Positions 6,970 through 15,876 of a DNA stretch of 64,000 bases are shown piece after piece. The stretch spans positions 494,502 through 558,501 of the forward strand of contig NZ_JABBGF010000001.1 of NCBI RefSeq assembly GCF_012927265.1, written 5' to 3'. The notes beneath the pieces are model-generated. The model made no database searches, had not been told where the DNA came from, and saw only the letters and a list, made by a program, of their open reading frames with translations. The position numbers and the translations under genes are program-made. Numbering within the stretch: the stretch's first letter is position 1; each line of letters starts with the position of its first letter. Source of the stretch: Chryseobacterium cheonjiense. GTDB lineage: Bacteria > Bacteroidota > Bacteroidia > Flavobacteriales > Weeksellaceae.

Positions 6970-9117
6970 TCAAATTCTCTCCAGTTCATCCGCATCAATG
7001 GTCGTTTTGAACGTTCCGTAATTCACCACCACCTTTTTCTTGGAAATTTTTTCAATGGTTCCCACACTTGTGCTTCCGGCGATACGAACTCTTTGTCCCA
7101 CTTTCATCCAGAGTGAACGGTCAGTTTGCCTTTTTTCTTCCAACTTCTCATTCGTTTCGGCAATTTTTTCAATCACGTCTTCTTTTTTCAGCTGCTGCGT
7201 TATTTTGCGCTTCACCACCTGCAGCCGCTTGCTTTCGTCTTTATCAGCTCCAATCTTACGGAATTTTTCCTGCTCCAGGAGTTTCACAAAATCTTTCACC
7301 ACATCTTTTCTCGATTTGCCTTTGGTATAGCTGTCGATAAACGTTTCAATCTTATTCCCGAACTGCAGTTTACGGTGTTCCTCTTCATACAATTTCTGGA
7401 AATTATACAATTTTTGCTGAAGTTGCTCATTCAGCTTTTGAAGGTTGTCGCGTTTGTCCTCAACAGATTCCTTTCTTTCTGCAAGATCAGATTTCAGTTT
7501 TTCAACCTCATACTTTTCCTGCTGAAGCTTTACAATCGTTTTATCAAGATTTACAATGTCATGTTCCACCTTTTTCTTGGCAGAATGAATGATGAACCTT
7601 GGGATTTTATTTTTCTCTGCAACTTCAAAAGTAAATGAACTTCCGGCCTGTCCCACCTCCAGTTTATACATAGGTTCCAAAGTATCTTCATTAAAGAGCA
7701 TGGCTGCATTCTGTGCATTCGGAAGCTGTTCTACCACCAGTTTGATGTTGGTGTAATGCGTGGTGATAATTGCAAAGCTCTTTTTATCATAGAAAAACTC
7801 CAGAAAACTTTCCGCTAAGGCACCTCCCAATTCAGGATCAGAACCTGTACCGAATTCATCGATCAGTAAAAGTGTATTGGCATCGGCTTCACGGATAATG
7901 CCTGACATTTTCCTCAGTCTTGAAGAATAAGTCGATAAATGGTTTTCAATAGATTGGTTATCGCCGATGTCAGTCATGATTTTCTCGAAGAAAAACATTT
8001 CGGATTTTGGATGCACAGGAACCAGGATTCCGCTCTGGATCATCAGCTGAAGCAATCCTACGGTCTTCAGGGTAATTGATTTTCCGCCGGCGTTCGGTCC
8101 GGAGATACAGATAATCCTGTTATGTTCCGTGAAGGTAAGCGTCTGAGGATAAATCGTTTTATTTTCTGCTTTATTTCTTAAAAACAACAAAGGATGAAAA
8201 GCATCTCTTAGCCTCAGTGTTTTATGGCGGTTGATTTTCGGTAAAATACCGTTAATAAGTTCGGCAAATTTGGCTTTAGCTCTTGTTAAATCAAGATCAA
8301 AAATATATTTCTGGTATCTCCACAAATGAGGTTGGTATTCGGCCAATTCTGCAGTAAGCTGTCGTAAAATTTTATCAATTTCCTTCTTTTCTTCCTCTTC
8401 GTTTTCTTTAAGCTTAAAATAATGCTTCACCACAGAATCCGGCTGGATATAAGTAATAGAACCGGTCTTTGATAATCCCAGCACTCTTCCCGGAACTCTT
8501 TTTTTGAATCCGGATTTTACGGCTAGAACCCTCTGGTCATCAATAATCGTTTCGCGAATGTCATCTAAAAATTCACTCTGCCCGTAATTAAATAGAGCGC
8601 GGTTAAAGTTTTCCTGAATCGCTTTTTTAGCATGCTGGATTTCAGTTCTCAGAACTTTTAAAACCGGTGAAGCTTCACTTTTTACCTCTCCGAAACGGTT
8701 AAAAACCTTATCTACTTTATCAATAATTTCCTTTTTGAATTCCAGTACAGCAACATCATTCATCAATGTAGGGAATGTTTCTGGCATGGTTGGGAAAAAC
8801 TTCTGAAGTTTTCCGATCTGTTCCGTGAGGGTTTTTATTTTGATAAAAGCGCTGTTTTCAAGGCGATAATTCTCAATCAGCATTAGTTTCAGTTCGCTTT
8901 CGATATCTTCATACTCGTCGAAAGGAACGGCATTGGAGCTTTCAAAACTGGATAAATATTCTGAAGTTTTCTTCAGGGAAAGTTCGGCCTCATCAATTTC
9001 CATCGGACGAAGCTGAAGAATTTTTTCTCTCGTCTTCGGAGAATATGCAAAAGGAGAGATCTCCGCGAGTAATTGCGGAAACTCTAATTCATTTAAATCT
9101 TCTTTATTTATAAACAC
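6970..9117 (-). CDS. mutS2: MutS2-family DNA-binding ATPase without Smr domain
   Basis: 715 residues. The N-terminal core/lever region runs to about 300. The ATPase follows, with Walker A GPNAGGKS at 340-347, Walker B LLLIDEFGTGSDPELGG, and the THYTNIKL switch. Next comes a long coiled coil (about residues 510-680) of the MutS2 clamp type. The last about 45 residues form a KOW-like beta domain (VGQRVRIAGSTSVGTIEKIS). No Smr nuclease domain follows, unlike Bacillus MutS2; short MutS2 forms are usual in Flavobacteriia. It is expected to bind branched DNA or collided ribosomes rather than do mismatch repair. Confidence 0.92.
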   Translation of the reverse strand: MFINKEDLNELEFPQLLAEISPFAYSPKTREKILQLRPMEIDEAELSLKKTSEYLSSFESSNAVPFDEYEDIESELKLMLIENYRLENSAFIKIKTLTEQIGKLQKFFPTMPETFPTLMNDVAVLEFKKEIIDKVDKVFNRFGEVKSEASPVLKVLRTEIQHAKKAIQENFNRALFNYGQSEFLDDIRETIIDDQRVLAVKSGFKKRVPGRVLGLSKTGSITYIQPDSVVKHYFKLKENEEEEKKEIDKILRQLTAELAEYQPHLWRYQKYIFDLDLTRAKAKFAELINGILPKINRHKTLRLRDAFHPLLFLRNKAENKTIYPQTLTFTEHNRIICISGPNAGGKSITLKTVGLLQLMIQSGILVPVHPKSEMFFFEKIMTDIGDNQSIENHLSTYSSRLRKMSGIIREADANTLLLIDEFGTGSDPELGGALAESFLEFFYDKKSFAIITTHYTNIKLVVEQLPNAQNAAMLFNEDTLEPMYKLEVGQAGSSFTFEVAEKNKIPRFIIHSAKKKVEHDIVNLDKTIVKLQQEKYEVEKLKSDLAERKESVEDKRDNLQKLNEQLQQKLYNFQKLYEEEHRKLQFGNKIETFIDSYTKGKSRKDVVKDFVKLLEQEKFRKIGADKDESKRLQVVKRKITQQLKKEDVIEKIAETNEKLEEKRQTDRSLWMKVGQRVRIAGSTSVGTIEKISKKKVVVNYGTFKTTIDADELERI

Positions 9118-9201
9118 AGTGCAAATTTAGTGAGAAAATGTGAATTTTAATTTGAAAATGAGCTAATTTGAGGATTTGAAATATCTATTAATCATGTTTA
9201 T

Positions 9202-9209
9202 TATATTTG
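9202..9209 (+). promoter_or_regulatory. -7 promoter element immediately before the GNAT gene
   Basis: TATATTTG fits TAnnTTTG exactly. A TTTG -33 box lies at 9175-9178, 23 nt upstream. The ATG at 9214 begins 4 nt after the element, so transcription should start at or next to the start codon (leaderless mRNA). Confidence 0.6.
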
Positions 9210-9213
9210 ACCT

Positions 9214-9726
9214 ATGAAACTGGAAACCGAAAGACTGCAATTAAAAGAAATCAATGAGCACCACGCCGAAAATATTTTAAAAATCAGGAGCAATGAGGTG
9301 ATCAATCGATTTATTAAAAGGAATTCTCCCAAAAACAATTATGATGCACTGCAGTTTATTCTCATGATTAAAGAAAGAACGAAGAATAATCAGACATTCT
9401 ATTGGGGGATTTCTTTAAAAGATCAGCCGGATCTTATCGGAACGATTTGTCTCTATAATTTTTCGGAAGACCGCAAAACGGCGGAGGTCGGTTACGAACT
9501 GCTGCCCGATTATCACGGTAAAGGAATGATGTCTGAAGCCTTGAAAGCTGTTGTGGATTTTGCTTTTACGGATTTAATTTTGGATGAAATCGTAGCCATG
9601 ACACACAGAATGAATGATGATTCCAAAAAGCTTCTTCTACGTCAAGGTTTTATTTGGGAAGAGGATAAAAAAGATGAAGGTTCTCCGGATAATCTTGTAT
9701 TCAGTCTGAAGCGCAGCAATAGCTGA
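9214..9726 (+). CDS. GNAT N-acetyltransferase, RimJ/RimL type
   Basis: 170 residues with the RimJ/RimL layout: the N-terminal METERLQLKEI-like strand (here MKLETERLQLKEINEHHAE), the central AEVGYELLPDYHGKGMMSEAL stretch with the acetyl-CoA P-loop (YHGKGMMSEA), and the terminal strand RMNDDSKKLLLRQGFIWEED. Such enzymes acetylate protein N-termini or small amines. The acceptor is unknown. Monocistronic, divergent from mutS2. Confidence 0.88.
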   Translation: MKLETERLQLKEINEHHAENILKIRSNEVINRFIKRNSPKNNYDALQFILMIKERTKNNQTFYWGISLKDQPDLIGTICLYNFSEDRKTAEVGYELLPDYHGKGMMSEALKAVVDFAFTDLILDEIVAMTHRMNDDSKKLLLRQGFIWEEDKKDEGSPDNLVFSLKRSNS

Positions 9727-9739
9727 AATTAAAAATAAA

Positions 9740-9770
9740 AAAGTCTGCAGTATTTTTTTCTGCAGACTTT
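9740..9770. terminator. Bidirectional terminator between convergent genes
   Basis: Perfect 11-bp stem aaagtctgcag / ctgcagacttt with a T-rich loop and A/T runs on both sides. It separates the GNAT gene (ends 9726) from the YceI-like gene (ends 9814). Confidence 0.8.
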
Positions 9771-9813
9771 CATCAATCTCTAAACATTTCCTTATGAACT
9801 AAACGGGATTTTT

Positions 9814-10320
9814 TTATTGAGTATTTGCTGCCAGCGCAAAAACGAGATTAAGATCGTCCTTTACTACAATCATTCCGCCCATTTTTGTCGGTGGCAAAAT
9901 ATTAAAATCACTGAACTTCACGCTTCTTTTTCCGGTAAGCTTTCCGTTTTCAAGGCAGAACGTAATATTGTATATCTTGCTCCGGTTGATCATCTTTACT
10001 TCAATCTGTGCATTATACACTGCTTTATTCTTGTCTAAAGAAAGAAATCTGATATTGAGATAAGGATGGTCTTCTGCGGAAAGGGTTTTCTGAAAATCGG
10101 AGGTCATCATTTTATTGCGGCAGTCGAAATCATCAACTTTTAATGCAATGTTCGGAAGGTTTCTTTCGCTGATGCTAAAATTTCCTCCTGGTGTTCTGAA
10201 TGTATTGTTGGTACATTTAAATGTATTGATATTGGTGCTTCCGCTGATCTGAATATAGTTGTCCTGAGCGCTCATGAATATTCCGAATAAGAGCGGAACA
10301 ACTGTTAAAAAAGCTTTCAT
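9814..10320 (-). CDS. YceI-like periplasmic protein (distal gene of operon)
   Basis: 168 residues with an N-terminal signal peptide ending near MSAQ. The mature part has the YceI lipocalin-like layout: INTFKCTNNTF, FDCRNKMMTSDF, HPYLNIRF, and a C-terminal SVKFSDFNILPPTKMGG. YceI domains bind polyisoprenoid lipids in a beta-barrel. It is more divergent than the YceI copy at 11678-12214, with extra Cys residues (positions of FKC and FDC). It is third in an operon YceI, porin, YceI. Confidence 0.8.
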   Translation of the reverse strand: MKAFLTVVPLLFGIFMSAQDNYIQISGSTNINTFKCTNNTFRTPGGNFSISERNLPNIALKVDDFDCRNKMMTSDFQKTLSAEDHPYLNIRFLSLDKNKAVYNAQIEVKMINRSKIYNITFCLENGKLTGKRSVKFSDFNILPPTKMGGMIVVKDDLNLVFALAANTQ

Positions 10321-10374
10321 AATTCAGGTGGTATTTTGAAAAAGGCTCTATTTGAGCTTTTCTTACATTAACAT

Positions 10375-11646
10375 TTAGAAAGAAATCGCAGCTTCCAGAA
10401 CAAATCCGTTGAATTTGCCGTCATACAGAATGCTTGAAGCAGGATAGCCGTCATATTTCTGATTCACATATTCCACTTTGGTGAGGATGTTTTTGGTCAT
10501 GAACCATCCTCCGCCAATATTGTAACGGGTAACATCCACTTTGTCTCCCGTGGCAAGCTCACCTTTTACAAGATTGTATCTTCCTCCTACATACAGATTA
10601 TCGTTATTTCCGAATCGGTAGAGAAGTTCTGCGGCATACTGGTTCCAGGTTCTGCGGTCGATTTCTGCAGTATTTCTGCCGGATGCATTTTCAAAAGTTC
10701 CGAAGAATTCAAGGCCTTTGTATCTTACAAACGGGTTGATCATAATGGAGGTAACTTTGTTTTTAAAGTCCGGCACTACCTGGCCTGATCTGAAGTTGGC
10801 AGAAGAAGTGGCAGCTGCATTTTCCATTACATAGTAATATCGTGATCCGGCTCTGTCGCCGTCATAAAAGTCGAGTCTTTGGGTATTGGCAGTGTTGTAA
10901 ACGGAACCGGTAATGCGTACTCTCAGATCGCTGTTTAACTGCTTGTCATAGCCTATTTTAGCATACAGAGAAGGGCTGGTTCCGCCGTTGGCATTCTGGT
11001 TGAGTCTACCGTTGGTAATACCTCCCATTCCGATAAAGCCGTCTCTGCGATAGTAATATTCAGCAAAAACCATTGTTGCATAAGCGTCCATCAGGTAATT
11101 TCCTACAAACGGGTTTTGGGTAGTGTAGGCGTTGTCGCTTCTTCTGAAGTGCACATCCCCGTAATTAATTTCGTCATGACCGAATTTTATGGTTGAATAT
11201 TTCATAAAGTCGCTCAGAAAGTCTTTTTTGATGAAATCAAGCTTATCAATCTGAATGTAGCCTCCTTTTACGTAGGTTTCATTATGGTGGCGGGAGCTTA
11301 AAAAGGTTCTTAAGTGTAAATTGATACCGTCATATAAAGCCACATCAATATCAAGGTTGGCTGTAGCGAGGTTAAAGTTGTTTCCGATGTCGTAAAGCTG
11401 GGTTGCCGGTACGGTCTGGTCGGCGCCGCTTTCATGTTTCAGACCCTGGAATTGCAGTGCGAACGCTCCACCGATTCTTACTTTAAGTTTTTCAAAGGTT
11501 GTTACAGAATCTTTAGGGTTTTCAAAAATATTAATGCCTCTCTGGTCTCTCGGTTTAAGGTTGTCTAAAGGAAACTGCTGTGCCTGTGCGGCACCGGCAA
11601 GTAAAATGGTTCCTAATAAAGCTGCTTTTATATAAATAGTTTTCAT
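10375..11646 (-). CDS. Outer-membrane porin-like beta-barrel protein
   Basis: 423 residues. The signal peptide ends AGAAQAQ. The rest alternates aromatic and polar residues as in 14-16-strand porins, and it ends in Phe (AAISF), the outer-membrane sorting residue. The text resembles phosphate-selective or DcaP-like porins (IGGAFALQFQGL, YVGGRYNLVKGEL). It lies between two YceI genes on the same strand with gaps of 31 and 54 nt. That suggests a joint role in uptake or handling of a hydrophobic solute. The substrate is unknown. Confidence 0.82.
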   Translation of the reverse strand: MKTIYIKAALLGTILLAGAAQAQQFPLDNLKPRDQRGINIFENPKDSVTTFEKLKVRIGGAFALQFQGLKHESGADQTVPATQLYDIGNNFNLATANLDIDVALYDGINLHLRTFLSSRHHNETYVKGGYIQIDKLDFIKKDFLSDFMKYSTIKFGHDEINYGDVHFRRSDNAYTTQNPFVGNYLMDAYATMVFAEYYYRRDGFIGMGGITNGRLNQNANGGTSPSLYAKIGYDKQLNSDLRVRITGSVYNTANTQRLDFYDGDRAGSRYYYVMENAAATSSANFRSGQVVPDFKNKVTSIMINPFVRYKGLEFFGTFENASGRNTAEIDRRTWNQYAAELLYRFGNNDNLYVGGRYNLVKGELATGDKVDVTRYNIGGGWFMTKNILTKVEYVNQKYDGYPASSILYDGKFNGFVLEAAISF

Positions 11647-11677
11647 AACGTTTTATTTTTTTAATGTTGATTGTAGT

Positions 11678-12214
11678 TTATTGTGCCGTAATATTTACTT
11701 TGATGGTAACTTCGTCTCCCGTTTTGATGCCCATGAATCCGGGTCTGCTCATTCCGAAATCTGAAAGTTTTAAGGTTTCGGTTCCATAAATGGTGTAAGT
11801 GTTTTCATTTTTAGCAACGCTTACGGGAAAAGAAACATTTCTGGAAACTCCTGCAATAGTCAGTTTTCCGCTTACATTACTTTTGCCGAAATTGATGGAA
11901 GCTGCCGAAAAGCTGATGGTAGGATATTGTGAAGATTTCAGGGCTTCGTAGGCTTTGTTATCCATGGTGCTTCCTTTTTTACTTTTCAGGTTTTTTACGG
12001 GCATGGTAAAAGTGGCGTTGGAAATACTGTTTCCGTTGACAGTTCCTGTAAAATAAGCTGCTGAAGAATTCATTTCCCAGTCGTGTAAAGGAGAAGTTCC
12101 GTTAACGGCAATTACTGTTGTCTTCTGATTTATTTTTTGAGCTTCTGCATTTTGATAAAAAAATAATGTTCCGCATAGCACTGTAGCATTCAAGAAAATT
12201 CCTAAAGTTTTCAT
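11678..12214 (-). CDS. YceI family protein (first gene of operon)
   Basis: 178 residues. The signal peptide ends at QNAEAQ. The YceI domain shows the family landmarks: SPLHDWEMNSSAAYFTG, MPVKNLKSKKGSTMDNKAY, YPTISF, GVSRNVSFPV and ETLKLSDFGM. It is expected to be a periplasmic lipid-binding beta-barrel. It leads the YceI-porin-YceI operon. The near-consensus element AATATTTG at 12227-12220 (minus strand) ends 5 nt before the ATG, so the transcript may be leaderless. Confidence 0.9.
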   Translation of the reverse strand: MKTLGIFLNATVLCGTLFFYQNAEAQKINQKTTVIAVNGTSPLHDWEMNSSAAYFTGTVNGNSISNATFTMPVKNLKSKKGSTMDNKAYEALKSSQYPTISFSAASINFGKSNVSGKLTIAGVSRNVSFPVSVAKNENTYTIYGTETLKLSDFGMSRPGFMGIKTGDEVTIKVNITAQ

Positions 12215-12717
12215 ATCGACAAATATTTATTAATTATGTTATGTAATATTCCTTTGTTTTATGATATAAAGGTAGAGTTTATGTTAATTTTATCATAATT
12301 TTTGAATATGATATAAATCTTTACCGTAGGTTTGATTATATAATTTTTATTGAAAACAGTACTTATGTTGAAAATTGTTAAAGCCTGGGCGATAATTGTG
12401 ATTTTTCGTCCGTTTATTTGCTTAAACGTATCAGAAAAAATAAATCATGTAAATAGCAGGACGGTAAATGATGATGAAAGTCAGGGGTAATTTCTTGCTC
12501 GTAATACAAGAAATAATTAGTTTATACATATGATGCAGAACCGCATTTCGAGATGTCACGATATATTTTTATATTTGAAAATAATACCAGCTTGATTTTT
12601 ACAGAGTATTTCCTGATCAGGAACGGCAGAAGGTACTAAGCTGGCAATACTTTTGATCTTATCAATCAGCTTTGGAAATTCAATAGAAATAAAATCATCC
12701 GACAAATTATTTAGAAT
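12215..12717. other. 503-bp divergent intergenic region
   Basis: AT-rich, non-coding DNA between the YceI operon and ung. It should carry both promoters. A second minus-strand promoter-like element (TACCTTTA) is near 12267-12274. No tRNA, riboswitch or long inverted repeat was recognised. Confidence 0.5.
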
Positions 12718-13359
12718 ATGACCTGGACAGAAATATTAGCCCCGATAAAAAACACTGAATATTTTACCAATCTTTGGGAAAAAGTAAAACAGGAATACGC
12801 AACAACAAAAGTTTTTCCTCCCAAAAGCCAGATTTTCAGGGCACTTGAAATAACTCCTTTTGATGAGGTAGAGGTCGTGATTATAGGGCAGGACCCTTAT
12901 CATAATGACTATCAGGCAAATGGTCTTTGTTTTTCAGTTTCCGAGCAGGTTTCTGCACCGCCTTCGCTGAAGAATATTTTTATAGAGCTTAAAAATGATA
13001 TTGGTGTAGAACGAACTTCAAAAGAACTGGATGACTGGGGAAAACAGGGAGTTCTGCTTTTAAATGCAACGTTAACCGTACGTGCCCATTCTCCGAATTC
13101 TCATAAAGATCTGGGCTGGGAAAAATTCACGGATTTTATTATCAAAGAAATTTCTGATAAAAAAGAAAACGTTGTGTTTGTATTGTGGGGTGCTTTTGCA
13201 CAAAAAAAAGCCGAACTCATTGATCCGGCTAAGCATTTTATATTAAAGTCTGCGCATCCTTCTCCATTTTCTGTTCACAGGGGGTTCTTCGGAAGCAAAC
13301 CTTTTTCAAAAATTAATGAATATCTGAGTTCTAAGGGAAAGAAACCTATTTCATGGTAG
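12718..13359 (+). CDS. ung: Uracil-DNA glycosylase, family 1
   Basis: 213 residues. It removes uracil from DNA in base-excision repair. The water-activating loop GQDPYHN is at 57-63 (catalytic Asp59), the uracil-binding LLLNATLTV at 113-121, and the DNA-intercalating loop HPSPFSVHRG at 180-189 (His180). All are intact. Its last 14 nt overlap the 3' end of the convergent lipoprotein gene. Confidence 0.97.
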   Translation: MTWTEILAPIKNTEYFTNLWEKVKQEYATTKVFPPKSQIFRALEITPFDEVEVVIIGQDPYHNDYQANGLCFSVSEQVSAPPSLKNIFIELKNDIGVERTSKELDDWGKQGVLLLNATLTVRAHSPNSHKDLGWEKFTDFIIKEISDKKENVVFVLWGAFAQKKAELIDPAKHFILKSAHPSPFSVHRGFFGSKPFSKINEYLSSKGKKPISW

Positions 13360-13840
13360 AGCTAGTATCGGTTTTTTTAATCGTGATACCTATTTTATAT
13401 TTTCCTTTAAGACCTTTGGATCCTTCTGCTGATCCGGGATACGGATTTACTTCCGTTAAGGTGATGGTGTATCCGTTAAAATCAGCCGATTGATGATAAT
13501 TTCTTCCCTTATTGTCCAAACTTGCAAGAGATAGGGTCATCGGTCTTGTTGCGGTTCCCATGACTTCCACTTGAGCTACGGCAACCCCCGCCCAGATACA
13601 GTTGACATCTTTCGGGCAACGGCTGTCTTCCGAGATGCCTTTGAATGTTACGTTCATCTGGTATTCGTCCAGAAATCTGTTTTCACTTTCATTGAAGTAG
13701 ATTACAGACCCGTCGGTAGTGCCTTTTGTAAGATTTCCTGAAGTTTCCACGTTGTCTTTTGGCGGAACCTGCGCTCCTTTTTGTGTTTTGCAGTTGATTA
13801 ATAATAATCCTGCACTTAATATAATGGCTTTGTATAACAT
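13346..13840 (-). CDS. Putative lipoprotein of unknown function
   Basis: 164 residues. The lipobox LLLINC gives Cys17 as the lipidated residue. The mature part contains a Cys pair in SRCPKDVNCIWAGVAVAQVE, a motif seen in a family of Bacteroidota lipoproteins with no known role. Its 3' end overlaps that of ung by 14 nt with no room for a terminator. It lies 12 nt after the DUF456 gene on the same strand, probably as one operon. Confidence 0.8.
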   Translation of the reverse strand: MLYKAIILSAGLLLINCKTQKGAQVPPKDNVETSGNLTKGTTDGSVIYFNESENRFLDEYQMNVTFKGISEDSRCPKDVNCIWAGVAVAQVEVMGTATRPMTLSLASLDNKGRNYHQSADFNGYTITLTEVNPYPGSAEGSKGLKGKYKIGITIKKTDTSSTMK

Positions 13841-13852
13841 TTTGATTCTTTT

Positions 13853-14344
13853 TTAAATAATAGCAAGCATATCCAGTACTACCACCAAAAACATTGCCAC
13901 ACCTACTACAAAACTAAATCCTGTTCCGTATATAAAACCTATGAAAGCTCCTTTTGTGGATCTCAGAGCCTTGTTCATATCTTTACTGTCATGCAGGAGT
14001 TCTCCGATAAATACCCCTGCAAACATTCCCACTAAAAATCCCAAAGGAATAGGTAAAAAGATTCCTCCAATTGTCCCTATTACTGAGCCGATGCTTCCCC
14101 AGCGTGTTCCTCCGTATCTCTGATTCGTTTTCGCCGGAATGACATAATTAAGAATCACGGAAGCAATCGTAAGAACTACAAATGCCCATATGTAGATCAT
14201 GCTAAGATCTGCGTCAGTACCGAATTTATAGATCAGAAGTCCGCAGATGCTTAGAAGCAAACCGGGTAAAACGGGTAGAAAAGTTCCTAAAATCCCTAAA
14301 AACAAAAGGATAAGGCAGAGAATATCAATTAAGGCTGTGTCCAT
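13853..14344 (-). CDS. DUF456 membrane protein
   Basis: 163 residues, four or five membrane helices. The small-residue-rich helices (GSVIGTIGGIFLPIPLGFLV, GMFAGVFIGELLHDS) and the central YGGTRWGS are the signature of DUF456. It is an inner-membrane protein of unknown role, with glycine-zipper-like helices. First gene of a pair with the lipoprotein gene downstream. Confidence 0.88.
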   Translation of the reverse strand: MDTALIDILCLILLFLGILGTFLPVLPGLLLSICGLLIYKFGTDADLSMIYIWAFVVLTIASVILNYVIPAKTNQRYGGTRWGSIGSVIGTIGGIFLPIPLGFLVGMFAGVFIGELLHDSKDMNKALRSTKGAFIGFIYGTGFSFVVGVAMFLVVVLDMLAII

Positions 14345-14374
14345 TTTTTTAATTTAATGAAAAGATATAAAAAA

Positions 14375-14397
14375 AAGTGGCTTCAGAAAAGCCACTT
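14375..14397 (-). terminator. Intrinsic terminator of the lipoprotein gene 14420-15604
   Basis: aagtggctt / aagccactt stem with a 5-nt loop. The preceding A-run (14371-14376) becomes a U-run on the minus-strand RNA. Confidence 0.8.
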
Positions 14398-14419
14398 CCA
14401 TGTTTAAGATGAAGTTTTA

Positions 14420-15604
14420 TTAAAGGTTTAAAATTACATACTGTAGAATAGTGCCGGCATTACCTATATTTCCGGAAGCGTGATTGTGGAAAGTGGTATA
14501 GTAAATATAACCGCTGTTTGAAGATCCTGAACAAGGCCCTACCGTTGCACCTAATGCCACCAGGTAAGGAACTACCGCTTGAGGAACAGAAAGGCTGATC
14601 TGGATATTTCCCGGAAGCGTAACGCAAACCGTTACAAATGTTGTGTTGGGAGCGTTTCCGATAGGAGTAACAGGAATTCCCGTTGCTGCAAAATGATTGG
14701 TTCTGATCATTAAAGCGTCATTGGTAGAAGACTCCTTAACCAGAACTTCCCAGTAAGCAGGATCGTAGTTGATTATTTTTTGCCATGTTCCCAAATCATA
14801 GTCAATGTTGAGGTTGTTAAATCCTAAAGCAGAGGTAAGTCCGGCATTGTTTACCGTAGCACTTACGTTGCCTGAATTTCCGATATTTTTAGAACACAGT
14901 TTTGAGTCAGGTACAAATCCTCCCGGCAATGAGCAGTTGTTGGTGTTGGTGGTTCCGCCTACTAAATAAGCAACATCCCAGTCTGAAGCGTAAATACTTC
15001 CTCCGTTGGCAACAAAGATCGCCAAATTGGCATCAATGGCAGCGTATAGCGCAGGGTTGGTATAGTAGCTGTTTCTGGAGCCGCAGTTGAGAAATATGAT
15101 GTCGTACTGCGCAATTGTGTTCATGTTGGCAAGATCATTATTGTTGATCTCGGTAGCCGTATATCCTAAAGTCTGAATGATGTCTTCTATCTTATCATAC
15201 GTTCCTTTTACATAAGCGATTTTTGCAACCTGGTTAAGTTTTGTCTGGCTCGCGTCTAGCGCAACCGTTTCGTTGTCTTTTACCATTGCAGGAATTTCAG
15301 TGCGGAAATTGGTACCGTTACCGGTCTGGATGTAGATGGTACGGTTTCCGGCCGGAGCGTCAAGTGTAAAATTACCTCCGGAATCAGAAGTGGTATGATA
15401 GATTTTATACTTGTCATCAAAAGTAAAAACAGAAGCCCCGCCGACAGGTTTGGTTCCGTTTTGTGACATTACTTTACCGGTAAGCTTTCCGGTTTTTACG
15501 GCCGTATTTGTATTTTCGGTAATTACCGGGGCATCTTCTCCTCCGGAACAGTTAGCTAAAAGTGTGAATACACACAGTAAAATAAAGAAGTAGTGTTTTC
15601 TCAT
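14420..15604 (-). CDS. Lipoprotein with carboxypeptidase-regulatory-like domain
   Basis: 394 residues. The lipobox LLANC places the lipidated Cys at 19. Residues about 40-110 are a CarboxypepD_reg/CNA-B-like beta-sandwich (LTGKVMSQNGTKPVGGASVF...GGNFTLDAPAG). The following about 190 residues alternate beta and alpha (KIAYVKGTYDKIEDIIQTLG, YDIIFLNCGSR, FVANGGSIYASDWD). They read like a class-I glutamine-amidotransferase or ThuA-like fold, without an obvious catalytic triad. It is probably surface-exposed. Function unknown. Confidence 0.75.
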   Translation of the reverse strand: MRKHYFFILLCVFTLLANCSGGEDAPVITENTNTAVKTGKLTGKVMSQNGTKPVGGASVFTFDDKYKIYHTTSDSGGNFTLDAPAGNRTIYIQTGNGTNFRTEIPAMVKDNETVALDASQTKLNQVAKIAYVKGTYDKIEDIIQTLGYTATEINNNDLANMNTIAQYDIIFLNCGSRNSYYTNPALYAAIDANLAIFVANGGSIYASDWDVAYLVGGTTNTNNCSLPGGFVPDSKLCSKNIGNSGNVSATVNNAGLTSALGFNNLNIDYDLGTWQKIINYDPAYWEVLVKESSTNDALMIRTNHFAATGIPVTPIGNAPNTTFVTVCVTLPGNIQISLSVPQAVVPYLVALGATVGPCSGSSNSGYIYYTTFHNHASGNIGNAGTILQYVILNL

Positions 15605-15863
15605 ATGTATCAGGTTTTGATTTGTTTAGTTTATATCAAATTTAAAAATAAATTGAATATAAAATCATAAAATAGCGACTATTTTTAAAATAATTTATTG
15701 ATATTGTGTATTATATTTAAATTTTTCATTTATTGAAGCGGGTTTGTGGACAGGTCTTAATTTTAAAAAAAATTAAAAAAACTTCTGTCAAATTCAAACC
15801 GGAAGTTTGTTTTGGGATAAAAATTGCTGCACTATATTCTGTTAAAAATCATACTTATTTTCC

Positions 15864-15871
15864 TAAATTTG
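15864..15871 (+). promoter_or_regulatory. -7 promoter element of the MscS gene
   Basis: TAAATTTG fits the TAnnTTTG consensus and ends 5 nt before the ATG at 15877. It argues against the longer reading frame from the TTG at 15733, which would place this element inside the gene. Confidence 0.55.
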
Positions 15872-15876
15872 CTGTA

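Noticed and set aside
7126..7638. 170-codon plus-strand frame inside mutS2
   Set aside because: Antisense of the MutS2 coiled-coil region. Lys/Glu codons read backwards give Phe/Leu-rich frames; it is a shadow.
15733..15876. N-terminal extension of the MscS gene from a TTG at 15733
   Set aside because: The extra 48 residues are Lys-rich and unlike protein, and a -7 promoter box lies within them, so the ATG at 15877 is preferred.
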